Assembly: GCF_008369445.1 (NCBI RefSeq)
Contig: NZ_VTWH01000001.1
Location: forward strand, 1-64,000
DNA length: 64,000 nucleotides
Origin: Aureimonas fodinaquatilis
GTDB taxonomy: Bacteria > Pseudomonadota > Alphaproteobacteria > Rhizobiales > Rhizobiaceae
Direction: 5' to 3'
Each line of letters opens with the position of its first letter. Positions within the stretch are counted from its first letter, which is position 1. This document shows, in pieces, positions 15,702 through 24,639 of this stretch. A model generated the notes under the pieces. It had not been told where the DNA came from. It was given only the letters and a program-made list of their open reading frames with translations, and ran no database searches. The position numbers and the translations under genes are program-made.

Positions 15702-16295
15702 ATGGACTTGCGTCGTATCATCATCGGCATTTCGGGTGCGTCGGGTGCGGCATATGGAATTGCCGCGCTGAAGCTTGCGCGGGCAGCCGGAGTGGAAACA
15801 CATCTGGTGGTCTCGCGCTCGGCACTGCTGACGCTCAAACAGGAACTCGGCCTTCAGAAAGCCGACCTGGAGGGGCAGGCGGATGTCATCCATCCTGTCG
15901 CCGATATTGGTGCCAGTATCGCGTCCGGCTCGTTCCGCACGAGCGGCATGCTGGTGGCGCCCTGTTCGGTCAAGACAATGTCTGAAATTGCAACCGGCGT
16001 TACCTCCTCGCTGATGAGCAGGGCCGCAGATGTGGTTTTGAAAGAGCGGCGACGCCTGGTCCTGATGGTGCGCGAAACGCCCCTGCATCTGGGCCATCTG
16101 GAAACGATGAGCCGGCTGACGCAGATGGGAGCGATTATCATGCCGCCGGTGCCAGCGTTTTACGCCAAGCCGCAGAGCCTTGAGGAAGTGGTTACCCATT
16201 CCGCAGCCCGGGCGCTTGACCTCTTCGACATCGACACTGGAATGGTGAAACGATGGACTGGTTTGAGCGATGCGATGGGTGGCAACACTGGCTGA
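15702..16295 (+). CDS. ubiX: UbiX-family flavin prenyltransferase
   Basis: UbiX attaches a dimethylallyl group to FMN to make the prenyl-FMN cofactor for UbiD enzymes. The 197-aa product has RIIIGISGASGAAYGI (flavin-binding loop), GSFRTSGMLVAPCSVKTMSEIATG (catalytic Ser/phosphate contacts), ADVVLKERRRLVLMVRETPLHL and IIMPPVPAFYAKP, all highly conserved. A start at 15678 overlaps ubiD; ATG 15702, one base after the ubiD stop, gives the normal family length. Adjacent ubiD-ubiX means this locus supplies its own cofactor. Confidence 0.92.
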   Translation: MDLRRIIIGISGASGAAYGIAALKLARAAGVETHLVVSRSALLTLKQELGLQKADLEGQADVIHPVADIGASIASGSFRTSGMLVAPCSVKTMSEIATGVTSSLMSRAADVVLKERRRLVLMVRETPLHLGHLETMSRLTQMGAIIMPPVPAFYAKPQSLEEVVTHSAARALDLFDIDTGMVKRWTGLSDAMGGNTG

Positions 16296-16396
16296 AGCCG
16301 GGATACTGCCGTCACATTTTAACAGAAATGTCCAACGCCTTTTGCTCAACACAGGATCATTCAGGTACTGTGCTCAAGTGATCATGTACCATTGCT

Positions 16397-17266
16397 TCAC
16401 AGCGCTTTCAGGCACCGTGCCACGCCGTCCTGCCAGCGCGGCAAGGCGTGACCAAAGGCCAGACGGAATTTTGCCGTTTCCAGCCGGGAATTGGCGGGCC
16501 GCACGGCCGGGGTAGGGTAGTCTGCGGTGGTGATTGGCTCAACATCGGCATAAGAGCCGCCTGTCTCGCGGGAGCGGGCGAAAATCTCAGAGGCAAAGCC
16601 GGCCCAGTTGGTTTCGCCTTCTGCCACCATGTGAAACACACCAACCTGCGCACCCGGCGCATACAGCATCTGCCGGGCAACTGCCAGAATGCCCAGCGCG
16701 ATATCCGGCGCATAGGTCGGCGTGCCGCGCTGGTCTGCCACCACACGCAGTACATCGCGGGTTTCAGCCAATCGCAACATGGTTTTCAGAAAATTATTGC
16801 CGTAAGGGCCGTAAACCCACGCTGTGCGAAGAATGACATGCTGCGGGTTGGCGTCTGCCACCGCTTCTTCACCCGCCAGTTTGGATCGGCCATAAGCACC
16901 CTGAGGCCCGGTGGCATCGGCCTCGACATAGGGCGTGGCCTTGTCACCGGCAAAAACGTAATCGGTCGAAATGTGAATGACCGGCAGGTCAGCGGCCGCG
17001 CTGGCTGCGGCCACATTGCCGGCTCCCGTGGCGTTGACGGCAAAGGCTTCCGCTTCTTCGCTTTCTGCCTTGTCCACCGCCGTGTAGGCAGCGGCATTGA
17101 CCACGATGTCCGGTCGCACATCCGCAATGGCGCGGTCGATTGAGGAGCGGTCTGTTATATCCAGTACGGGGCGTCCTTGCACCACAACTTCAACATCAGG
17201 CCCAGCCAGATCCGCCATCGCCTGGGCCACTTGTCCTGCACTGCCCGTTACCAGAATACGCACCAT
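16397..17266 (-). CDS. rfbD: dTDP-4-dehydrorhamnose reductase
   Basis: This enzyme catalyses the last step of dTDP-L-rhamnose synthesis, NAD(P)H reduction of dTDP-4-keto-L-rhamnose. The N-terminal RILVTGSAGQVAQAM is the dinucleotide-binding motif, ISTDYVFAGDKATPYVE is conserved, AYGRSK is the catalytic YxxxK, and RTAWVYGPYGNNFLKTMLRL is family-typical. ATG 17266 has AAAGGA upstream at good spacing; an ATG at 17272 overlapping the rfbB stop codon is an alternative. It is the third gene of the rfbC-rfbB-rfbD operon and is convergent with ubiX. Confidence 0.93.
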   Translation of the reverse strand: MVRILVTGSAGQVAQAMADLAGPDVEVVVQGRPVLDITDRSSIDRAIADVRPDIVVNAAAYTAVDKAESEEAEAFAVNATGAGNVAAASAAADLPVIHISTDYVFAGDKATPYVEADATGPQGAYGRSKLAGEEAVADANPQHVILRTAWVYGPYGNNFLKTMLRLAETRDVLRVVADQRGTPTYAPDIALGILAVARQMLYAPGAQVGVFHMVAEGETNWAGFASEIFARSRETGGSYADVEPITTADYPTPAVRPANSRLETAKFRLAFGHALPRWQDGVARCLKAL

Positions 17267-17268
17267 AT

Positions 17269-18330
17269 TCATCCTTTCGCCGCGCCAAGCCGTTCGCCGG
17301 AATAGCGTTTGTCGCGAATGGGCTGCCACCACCCGGAATTGTCCAGATACCAGCGAATGGTTTTCTCCAACCCGGTTTCAAAGGTTTCCTGCGCTTTCCA
17401 GCCCAGTTCGCTCTCTATGCGGCTTGCATCGATGGCATAGCGCAGATCATGTCCCGGACGGTCGGTCACGAAATTGATAAGGCTGCGGCGCGCCTGACCC
17501 GATGGCAGCGGTGTCAGCCGATCCAGCGTATCGCAAATTGTCTCCACCACAGTCAGGTTCGACCGTTCATTGCGCCCGCCAATATTGTAGGAGCGACCTG
17601 GCTCTCCGCGTGTTGCAACCAGTTCCAGCGCGCGGGCATGGTCTTCCACATACAGCCAGTCGCGCACATTTTCACCCTTGCCGTAAACCGGCAAAGCTTT
17701 GCCTTCCAGTCCGTTGAGAATGATCAGCGGAATCAGCTTTTCCGGAAAATGGTAGGGGCCGTAATTGTTGGAGCAATTGGAAAGCACAACCGGCAGGTGG
17801 TAGGTGTGGTGCCAGGCCATGACGAGGTGATCAGAGGCAGCTTTGGATGCCGAATAGGGCGAGGATGGCGCATAAGGCGTTTCCTCGGTGAACAGGCCGC
17901 CCTCCAGTGGCAGATCGCCATAAACCTCGTCGGTTGAAATATGATGGAAACGGAAACCGTCCTTACGGCTTGCGGGCAGGGTTGCCCAATAGCCGCGTGC
18001 CGCTTCCAGAAGCTGGTACGTACCGACAATATTCGTGTCGATAAAATCGCCCGGCCCGTCAATTGACCGGTCAACATGGCTTTCGGCAGCAAGATGCATG
18101 ATGGCGTCGGGCTGGATTTCTTCCAGAAGCGAGGCAATGAAATTGCGGTCGAGAATATCGCCTCTGACAAAGCGGTAGCGATTGTTGCCGTCCAGCATAT
18201 CCACTGAGCCAAGCGTTGCCGCATAGGTCAGCTTGTCCAGATTGACGACTTCATGATCTGTGTTCTGAATCAGATGGCGGCATACAGCCGAGCCAATAAA
18301 GCCCGCACCACCCGTAACAATGATTTTCAT
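17269..18330 (-). CDS. rfbB: dTDP-glucose 4,6-dehydratase
   Basis: This enzyme converts dTDP-glucose to dTDP-4-keto-6-deoxyglucose, the second step toward dTDP-rhamnose. NAD-binding GGAGFIG is at residues 7-13, STDEVYG (132-138) holds the active-site Asp-Glu pair, and YSASK (159-163) is the catalytic Tyr-Lys. [18 protein letters not shown] and [13 protein letters not shown] are family hallmarks. Length (353 aa) is standard. ATG 18330 overlaps the rfbC stop codon (TAATG), so the two are translationally coupled. Confidence 0.95.
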   Translation of the reverse strand: MKIIVTGGAGFIGSAVCRHLIQNTDHEVVNLDKLTYAATLGSVDMLDGNNRYRFVRGDILDRNFIASLLEEIQPDAIMHLAAESHVDRSIDGPGDFIDTNIVGTYQLLEAARGYWATLPASRKDGFRFHHISTDEVYGDLPLEGGLFTEETPYAPSSPYSASKAASDHLVMAWHHTYHLPVVLSNCSNNYGPYHFPEKLIPLIILNGLEGKALPVYGKGENVRDWLYVEDHARALELVATRGEPGRSYNIGGRNERSNLTVVETICDTLDRLTPLPSGQARRSLINFVTDRPGHDLRYAIDASRIESELGWKAQETFETGLEKTIRWYLDNSGWWQPIRDKRYSGERLGAAKG

Positions 18331-18902
18331 TATGCCAGGCTTTCAAAGTTGAACGGCGAGGTGATTTCAGCCAATCGTGGCGCATTGGTGTCTTTGGCAG
18401 ACAGAACGGGTGTTCTGCCATTCAACGGCCAGTCCACGCCGATATCCGCATCGTCAAACCGGATCGAGCGGTCATGTTCTCCGCTGTAAGGAGCCGAAAC
18501 CTTGTACAAAACCTCGGTGTCAGGTTCCAGCGTTACAAAACCGTGCGCAAAACCAATCGGCACCAGAATCTGGTTGAAGTCCGCAGCGGACAATTCAAGC
18601 GAAACCCACTGTCCGAAAGTCGGTGAGCCATTGCGAATATCCACGGCAACATCCAGAATTCTGCCTCGCAGCACACGGACAAGCTTGTCTTGCGCAAAAG
18701 GCGGGTCCTGATAATGAAGGCCACGCAGCGTGCCAACTTCTGCTGAATATGACTGGTTGTCCTGCATCCAGTCGATAGTGATACCCTGTTGGATAAAGCG
18801 GTCCCGCTGGAAGGTTTCAGAGAAAAATCCTCTGTCATCGCCAAAGCGCCTTGTCCGGATTTCCAGTACATCAGCAATGGCTAACTTTTTAACCTCTAGC
18901 AT
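18330..18902 (-). CDS. rfbC: dTDP-4-dehydrorhamnose 3,5-epimerase
   Basis: This enzyme epimerises C3 and C5 of dTDP-4-keto-6-deoxyglucose, the third step toward dTDP-L-rhamnose. It is a cupin-fold protein (190 aa) with [20 protein letters not shown] (catalytic His63), [17 protein letters not shown] and [19 protein letters not shown] (with the conserved active-site Tyr region). ATG 18902 follows AAGGAGAG. It is first in the minus-strand rfbCBD operon, divergent from rfbA across 161 bases. Confidence 0.94.
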   Translation of the reverse strand: MLEVKKLAIADVLEIRTRRFGDDRGFFSETFQRDRFIQQGITIDWMQDNQSYSAEVGTLRGLHYQDPPFAQDKLVRVLRGRILDVAVDIRNGSPTFGQWVSLELSAADFNQILVPIGFAHGFVTLEPDTEVLYKVSAPYSGEHDRSIRFDDADIGVDWPLNGRTPVLSAKDTNAPRLAEITSPFNFESLA

Positions 18903-19063
18903 GAACTCTCCTTACCGCCGTGTTGAAGCAAGTCTTATCAGCAGGGATATCGCCAGCCATGCAAAAAAACCAGCCCGAACCCGTGCCCTCTTTACGATGG
19001 GTCATAGTCGTGCTTTGAACCCGAGGTGAGATGTAACTCATTCAACAGGTGTAAGGATTGGGC

Positions 19064-19942
19064 ATGAAGGGCATTATTCTGGCTGGCGGCAGTGGCACGC
19101 GTCTGCACCCGATCACCCTGACATCATCGAAGCAGTTGCTGCCGGTGTATGACAAGCCGATGATCTATTATCCGCTCTCCACCCTTATGGTGGCGGGCAT
19201 CAAGGATGTTCTGATCATTTCGACTCCGCACGATCTGCCGCGCTTTCAGGCGCTGCTGGGCAATGGTGAAAAATGGGGTATGAAAATTTCCTACGCCGAA
19301 CAGCCCAGCCCGGATGGTCTTGCGCAAGCCTATCTGATCGGCGAGGAGTTCGTGAACGGCGAACCTTCCGCGCTTATTCTGGGCGACAATCTGTTCTACG
19401 GCCACGGGCTGCCGAAAATCATTGCCGCGGCCGCAACGCGTCCGCAGGGCGCATCTGTTTTCGCCTATCACGTCAACGACCCCAAACGTTACGGCGTGGT
19501 GGATTTTGATGCCAGCGGCAAGGCGCAATCCATCGAAGAAAAGCCGGTTGAGCCGAAATCCAACTGGGCGGTCACCGGCCTGTATATTTACGATGGTCGA
19601 GCTTCGGAAATTGCCCGGACATTGAAGCCGTCACCACGCGGCGAGCTGGAAATCACCGATCTGAACAATGTGTACCTTTCGGAAGGTCTGCTGCATGTCG
19701 AGGTGATGGGCCGGGGCTTTGCCTGGCTGGACACCGGCACGCCGGACAGCCTGCTTGAGGCAGCGGAATTTGTGCGCACGCTGGAACACCGGCAAGGTGT
19801 CAAAATCGCCTGCCCGGAAGAAATTGCCTTCAGCATGGGCTTTATCGACGCAGACCAGCTCCGGCAGCTTGGGCTGGAGCTGGGCAAAAGCCTGTATGGC
19901 CAGTATCTGCAGCAGTTGGCGCGGCACGGCAGCAGGCCGTAA
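19064..19942 (+). CDS. rfbA: Glucose-1-phosphate thymidylyltransferase
   Basis: This enzyme makes dTDP-glucose from glucose-1-phosphate and dTTP, entry to the rhamnose pathway. The nucleotidyltransferase signature GGSGTRLHP is at residues 8-16, followed by [29 protein letters not shown] and the metal-binding Asp in [11 protein letters not shown] are present. ATG 19064 has AAGGA six bases upstream; a TTG at 19058 is less likely. It is transcribed alone, divergent from rfbC and convergent with the 2-epimerase gene. Confidence 0.95.
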   Translation: MKGIILAGGSGTRLHPITLTSSKQLLPVYDKPMIYYPLSTLMVAGIKDVLIISTPHDLPRFQALLGNGEKWGMKISYAEQPSPDGLAQAYLIGEEFVNGEPSALILGDNLFYGHGLPKIIAAAATRPQGASVFAYHVNDPKRYGVVDFDASGKAQSIEEKPVEPKSNWAVTGLYIYDGRASEIARTLKPSPRGELEITDLNNVYLSEGLLHVEVMGRGFAWLDTGTPDSLLEAAEFVRTLEHRQGVKIACPEEIAFSMGFIDADQLRQLGLELGKSLYGQYLQQLARHGSRP

Positions 19943-19948
19943 TTTTTG

Positions 19949-21106
19949 TCAGGCAGTTTTCTGCCAGACCACGCGGTTGATGTAGTCGATGTAGCTCAGC
20001 ACAATTCCAACGACTTTGCGTGAAACCGGCCCGCCTTCATAATCCCCGACCGGGCGGGCCGGGGGCACTTCAACTGCCATGACAAAGCGCACAGCATCCA
20101 GAACCCTGTCGCGCTTCAAACCGCACATGACAAGCGTGCCTTCATCCATGCCTTCCGGCCGCTCATGCGCCTGACGAATGGTCACTGCGCGCATGCCGAG
20201 CAAAGAGGCTTCTTCAGTGATTGTGCCGCTGTCGGACACCACGCACATCGCGCTTTGCTGAAGCTTGATATAGTCCAGAAAGCCGAATGGCTGCATGAAC
20301 TTTATCAGCGGGTTCATATCGGCCAGATTCAATGCATCCAGCCGCTTGCGGGTGCGCGGATGGGTGGAAACCACAATGGGCACACCATAGGCTTCGGCCA
20401 GTCCATTCAACGAATCGAGCAAATCCGCCAGCCGCTCCGGTGAATCGACATTCTCTTCACGATGAGCGGAGACGATGAAGTATTTGCCGGTCTGCAGACC
20501 AAGCTGCTCAGGGGCGTTCGAGGCCGCAATGTCAGAGGCGAAATGCTCCAGCACCTCTTCCATGTGCGAGCCGACTTTGATGACGCGCTCTGGTGGCAGC
20601 CCTTCGGCCAGAAGATAGCGCCGGGCATGCTCGGTCAGCACCATATTGATATCGGACAGGTGGTCGATGACCTTGCGGTTCAATTCTTCCGGAACGCGCT
20701 GGTCGAAGCAGCGATTGCCCGCTTCCATATGAAACACCGGAATTTTCTGTCGCTTGGCTGCAATCACTGCCAGACCGGAATTTGTGTCGCCATATATCAG
20801 CACTGCTTCCGGCTTTTCCTGTGTCAGCAGCGCTTCAATTTTGACCAGAATGTCGGCCACGGTTTGCATGGCCGTTTCGCCAGCCGCGCCCAGATAATGG
20901 TCTGGCTCGCGAATTTGCAGATCGCGAAAAAACACCGCATTCAATTGCGGGTCGTAGTTCTGGCCCGTGTGCACAAGGCAGTGTTCAGTCTGGCTGTCCA
21001 GAAGCGAAATAACGCGGCACATTTTGATCAATTCCGGCCGTGTGCCGACAATCGACATGACGCGGCGTCGCGCGGATGTGGAAGATGCTGTGGTCATGGG
21101 TGCCAT
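19949..21106 (-). CDS. UDP-N-acetyl-hexosamine 2-epimerase (WecB/FnlC-like)
   Basis: This is a non-hydrolysing NDP-sugar 2-epimerase of the GT-B fold. It carries SIVGTRPELIKMCRV, TGQNYDPQLNAVFF, IYGDTNSG, HMEAGNRCFDQRVPEELNRKV, SAHREENVD and SDSGTITEEA. Being third in an operon with a 4,6-dehydratase/5-epimerase and a reductase, it most likely completes synthesis of a UDP-N-acetyl-6-deoxy-L-sugar (UDP-L-FucNAc or UDP-L-QuiNAc, as FnlC or WbvD do) rather than making UDP-ManNAc. ATG 21106 is used, with ATG 21097 also possible. A 113-base gap with a palindromic element separates it from the dehydratase. Confidence 0.85.
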   Translation of the reverse strand: MAPMTTASSTSARRRVMSIVGTRPELIKMCRVISLLDSQTEHCLVHTGQNYDPQLNAVFFRDLQIREPDHYLGAAGETAMQTVADILVKIEALLTQEKPEAVLIYGDTNSGLAVIAAKRQKIPVFHMEAGNRCFDQRVPEELNRKVIDHLSDINMVLTEHARRYLLAEGLPPERVIKVGSHMEEVLEHFASDIAASNAPEQLGLQTGKYFIVSAHREENVDSPERLADLLDSLNGLAEAYGVPIVVSTHPRTRKRLDALNLADMNPLIKFMQPFGFLDYIKLQQSAMCVVSDSGTITEEASLLGMRAVTIRQAHERPEGMDEGTLVMCGLKRDRVLDAVRFVMAVEVPPARPVGDYEGGPVSRKVVGIVLSYIDYINRVVWQKTA

Positions 21107-21117
21107 TCCGAATTAGA

Positions 21118-21165
21118 GCATTGTCTTGCCGTTGGAGCGGGTTGGCTTCTACGGCAAGACAATGC
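21118..21165. repeat. Intergenic inverted repeat in the nucleotide-sugar operon
   Basis: GCATTGTCTTGCCGT (21118-21132) and its exact complement (21151-21165) form a perfect 15-bp stem around an 18-base loop. AGAGCATTGTC before it and AATGCGACAAAA after it match the outer parts of the 59-bp repeat family. Lying inside an operon, it could affect expression of the 2-epimerase. Confidence 0.7.
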
Positions 21166-21219
21166 GACAAAACAAGAAGTCAGGCCGTTGCTGGCAATCG
21201 TGAGATCGCCGGAAGCGCA

Positions 21220-22272
21220 CTAATGCAAGCCGAGTTCCGCGCGAACATAGGGTAGTGTCAAAAGCAGTGATTTGACGCCCTCCACATCCAGTTGCTCGGT
21301 GTTGTCTGACGTATAGTCGCTCACGCTAGCCATTTCCGGCTGCCCTTCACTGAAATACTGGGCGTAGTTCAGGTCGCGGTTGTCGGCAGGCACGCGGTAA
21401 TAGGCGCCCAGATCATTTGCGCGCACAATTTCCTCGCGGGAGACGAGTGATTCATACCGCTTTTCACCGTGCCGCGTGCCAATGATGTGGATTGGTGATT
21501 TGCTTTCAAACAATTCACAAACCGCGCGCGCGAGATCACCAATGGTCGAGGCAGGCGCCTTCTGCACGAAAAGATCCCCCTGCCGTCCGTTTTTATAGGC
21601 AAACAGCACCAGATCAACGGAATCTTCCAACGACATCAGAAAGCGCGTCATCTTCGGATCGGTGATGGTGATGGGCAAACCGGCTTTGACCTGTGAAACG
21701 AACAGCGGAATGACTGAGCCGCGAGAGGCCATGACGTTGCCATATCGCGTTGCGCACATGACGGTTCCGCCGTCGGGCACGGTGCGGGACTTGGCCACCG
21801 TCAGCTTTTCCATAATGGCCTTGCTCATGCCCATTGTGTTCACGGGGTATACGGCTTTGTCGGTGGAAAGCACGATAACGCGGCCAACTCCGGCCTGGAC
21901 TGCGGTGTTAAGAACATTTTCTGCGCCCAGAATGTTCGTCCGCACCGCTTCCATCGGGTAAAACTCGCAGGATGGAACCTGCTTCAGTGCGGCGGCGTGA
22001 AACACCAGATCAGCGCCAACCATGGCCGCAGAAAGCGACGAAGCCTCACGCACATCACCGATATAGAATTTCAGCCGGTCGTCCCGCAGTTCGATCCGCA
22101 TGTCTTCCTGCTTTTTCTCATCACGGCTGAAGACCCGCAATTCGCGAAAATCATGCTTGAGAAACCGGCGCAGGACGGCATTGCCAAAAGAGCCTGTGCC
22201 GCCGGTTATCAAAGCCACTTTTCCGGAAAGCTCAGCCGGATCAAAAGGCAAAACAGTCTCTGGCTGATTCAT
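21220..22272 (-). CDS. UDP-N-acetylglucosamine 4,6-dehydratase/5-epimerase (FnlA/CapE/WbjB type)
   Basis: This SDR enzyme turns UDP-GlcNAc into a UDP-4-keto-6-deoxy-L-HexNAc. It has ITGGTGSFGNAVLRRFL (NAD loop, residues 22-38), FSRDEKKQEDMR, FHAAALKQVPSCEFYPMEAV and LSTDKAVYPVNTMGMSK. The catalytic Tyr of ordinary SDRs is Met here, as in the FlaA1/CapE/FnlA subgroup. DPKMTRFLMSLEDSVDLV and GTRHGEKRYESL are subgroup-specific. Length (350 aa) matches FnlA. It lies between a reductase and a 2-epimerase on one strand, forming a three-step pathway. Confidence 0.9.
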   Translation of the reverse strand: MNQPETVLPFDPAELSGKVALITGGTGSFGNAVLRRFLKHDFRELRVFSRDEKKQEDMRIELRDDRLKFYIGDVREASSLSAAMVGADLVFHAAALKQVPSCEFYPMEAVRTNILGAENVLNTAVQAGVGRVIVLSTDKAVYPVNTMGMSKAIMEKLTVAKSRTVPDGGTVMCATRYGNVMASRGSVIPLFVSQVKAGLPITITDPKMTRFLMSLEDSVDLVLFAYKNGRQGDLFVQKAPASTIGDLARAVCELFESKSPIHIIGTRHGEKRYESLVSREEIVRANDLGAYYRVPADNRDLNYAQYFSEGQPEMASVSDYTSDNTEQLDVEGVKSLLLTLPYVRAELGLH

Positions 22273-22284
22273 TGCAAACCTGTA

Positions 22285-23151
22285 CTAGCTGAGTTGAGTG
22301 TTGTGAAAACGGTGCATGTCGGCAACCAGCTCCGGCCAGCTTGCCGGTGCGTAGCCAGTTTGTGAATTGAAGCGGGAAGCATCCAGAGAGCGGTCGATGC
22401 GCACGCTGTCATCTGCCCTCAAGGTGACGTTCTTGCCGTAGGTTGCAGCAACAAGCTGCAACAGGCTGAATTTATCAATCGGTGCCGAGGCGACATGCCA
22501 AAGACCCCGCATATCCGGCCGCGGAGCCACGATATCGCGCACAATACGGGCAAGCTCATTGGTTGGCAGCCCGGAATATATGGCTTTGGTATAACCGTTC
22601 ACGACTGGACCGGCTTGCCCCAGAAACCAGTCTATCAACGAAACCGATTTGCCAACTTCATGCCCGATGATGGAGGTGCGCAGTGTGATGGCGTTGGGAT
22701 AATCCACCTCGCCCATGAATTTGGACAATCCGTACACATCGCGGGCGGTTGCCGTATCCGTTTCCTTGTACAGGGAACCGGTGCCATCAAACACGCAGTC
22801 GGTGGAAACCTGCACAAGCCGCGCTCCTGCCAGCGCACACAAATGCGCCAACCTGTGCGGAAACAGCGAGTTGATTTCGAGGCAGGTGGTCGGGTCGTTG
22901 CCCAGTTCCAACTGTTTGATGACGCCGACGCAGTTCAGCACAAGATCGGGGCGCTCTTTCGCCAGAAGGCGCACGAGAAAATCGGTGTCGCCAACGTGAA
23001 ACCCTTCCACCACCCGCAAACCGGGCAGGTGCCCGGCGGGGTTGCCTTTGCGGGCGACTCCCACCGTTTCCCAACCCGGAGATGCTGCAAACAAGCGACA
23101 TGCCGAATTGCCCAGCATGCCGAAAGCGCCAAGGATCAGAATTTTGCGCAC
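22285..23151 (-). CDS. RmlD-like NAD(P)-dependent sugar reductase
   Basis: This 288-aa SDR resembles dTDP-4-dehydrorhamnose reductase: KILILGAFGMLGNSACRLF (cofactor loop), LVLNCVGVIKQLELGNDP, QVSTDCVFDGTGSLYKE and VYGLSKFMGE (YxxxK). It probably reduces the 4-keto sugar made by the next gene product, as FnlB/WbjC (to UDP-L-PneNAc) or WbvR (to UDP-L-RhaNAc) do. GTG 23151 follows GGGGAACCT and gives MRKILILGAFG; the longer TTG start at 23181 lacks a site. It is first in the operon. The FucNAc versus QuiNAc outcome cannot be settled from sequence alone. Confidence 0.85.
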   Translation of the reverse strand: MRKILILGAFGMLGNSACRLFAASPGWETVGVARKGNPAGHLPGLRVVEGFHVGDTDFLVRLLAKERPDLVLNCVGVIKQLELGNDPTTCLEINSLFPHRLAHLCALAGARLVQVSTDCVFDGTGSLYKETDTATARDVYGLSKFMGEVDYPNAITLRTSIIGHEVGKSVSLIDWFLGQAGPVVNGYTKAIYSGLPTNELARIVRDIVAPRPDMRGLWHVASAPIDKFSLLQLVAATYGKNVTLRADDSVRIDRSLDASRFNSQTGYAPASWPELVADMHRFHNTQLS

Positions 23152-23271
23152 AGGTTCCCCAGTCCTGATTTGGACAGTCAAAGACGCATAAGCTTTAGGT
23201 TGTCATTTGTCGATTGTCTGTTGGTCATACGGCATGAATGGCCGAGATGACCAGTTTTGCGGGCACAATTG

Positions 23272-24570
23272 CTATATGGCAGCCTTGGTCAACGCCTGTG
23301 TCAGATCCGCCAGAATGTCATCTGGATGTTCAAGGCCTATGGAAAGGCGCACATAGCCCTCTGATACGCCAGTGGCGATCTGCTCGTCCGCGGAAAGCTG
23401 TGAATGCGTTGTTGATGCGGGGTGAATGGCCAGGCTGCGCGCATCGCCAATATTGGCAACGTGGTAAAACAGCTCGAGTGAATCAATGAAGCGTCGCCCG
23501 GCCTCTCTGCCGCCCTTCAGTTCAAATCCGACCAGCCCACCATAACCGCCTGTCATATAGCGGTTGGCGCGCTCTGCATCTACACCGCTTTGCAATGAGG
23601 GATAGATGGTGGATGTAACCTGTGAGTGATTTTTCAGAAACTGCGCAACTGTCTGCGCATTGCTGCAATGACGAGCAATGCGCAGAGACAATGTTTCCAG
23701 CCCCTGCAAAATCTGGAAGGCGTTGAACGGCGAAATGGCAGCCCCCAGATCACGCAGCAGCACGGTGCGCGCCCGCAGGATATAGGCCACAGGTCCCAGC
23801 GGCTTGGCTGCCTCGCTCCAGACTGCGCCGTGATAGCTTGGATCTGGCGTGTTCAGCAGCGGTTGACGGGCGGCATGCCCGCCCCAGTCAAAATTGCCGC
23901 CATCAACAATTGCGCCACCAATCGACGTGCCATGCCCGCCAATATACTTGGTTGTGGAATAGACCACGATGGCCGCGCCATGTTCCAGCGGCCGCACCAG
24001 CATAGGTGCTGCTGTGTTGTCCATAATCAGCGGAATGCCAAGCGGCCGACCCAGTGCAGCAACCTCGGCTATTGGAAACACCACCAGCCGCGGGTTCGGC
24101 AAGGTTTCGCCATACCAGGCGCGGGTGCGTTCATCGCTGGCGCGCACAAAGGCTTGCGGATCGGCGGGGTCGACAAACCGCACCTCTATTCCCTGATCAC
24201 GCAATGTGTTGGCAAACAGGTTCCACGTGCCGCCATACAGATTGGTAGAAGACACGATGTTGTCGCCGGCTCTGGCCAGATTCTGAACCGAATAAGCGGA
24301 CGCTGCCTGCCCTGATGCCACGGCCAGTGCCGCAACACCCCCTTCGATGGCGGCGAGGCGCTGTTCCAGAATATCCATGGTTGGATTGCCGATGCGGGTG
24401 TAAATATTGCCCAGTTCTTTCAGTGCAAAAAGATTGGCCGCATGCTCGGAGTTCTGAAACTGGTAGGAGGTGGTCTGGTAAATGGGCGGCGCAACCGCAC
24501 CAGTCGCCGGGTCTGCCCGCCAGCCCGCATGGAGTGCCAAAGTTTCCGGATGCAGTTTGCGACTGGTCAT
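23272..24570 (-). CDS. metY: O-acetylhomoserine (thiol)-lyase / aminocarboxypropyltransferase
   Basis: This PLP enzyme makes homocysteine directly from O-acetylhomoserine and sulfide. The N-terminal ETLALHAGWRADPATGAVA and PIYQTTSYQF, the VASGQAASAYSVQNLA and SSTNLYGGT stretches, and YSTTKYIGGHGT with the PLP-binding Lys identify the Cys/Met metabolism PLP family. The insertion near residues 120-150 and the length (432 aa) fit MetY rather than MetB or MetZ. ATG 24570 follows GGAGAAGG. metX, which makes its substrate, lies 5 kb downstream on the opposite strand, so the window encodes the direct sulfhydrylation route. Confidence 0.92.
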   Translation of the reverse strand: MTSRKLHPETLALHAGWRADPATGAVAPPIYQTTSYQFQNSEHAANLFALKELGNIYTRIGNPTMDILEQRLAAIEGGVAALAVASGQAASAYSVQNLARAGDNIVSSTNLYGGTWNLFANTLRDQGIEVRFVDPADPQAFVRASDERTRAWYGETLPNPRLVVFPIAEVAALGRPLGIPLIMDNTAAPMLVRPLEHGAAIVVYSTTKYIGGHGTSIGGAIVDGGNFDWGGHAARQPLLNTPDPSYHGAVWSEAAKPLGPVAYILRARTVLLRDLGAAISPFNAFQILQGLETLSLRIARHCSNAQTVAQFLKNHSQVTSTIYPSLQSGVDAERANRYMTGGYGGLVGFELKGGREAGRRFIDSLELFYHVANIGDARSLAIHPASTTHSQLSADEQIATGVSEGYVRLSIGLEHPDDILADLTQALTKAAI

Positions 24571-24639
24571 TTTGAGCCTTCTCCCATTTGATTATTACCA
24601 AGGGTTGTGGCCTCTTGCCTTGATTCTTACAACCTGAAA

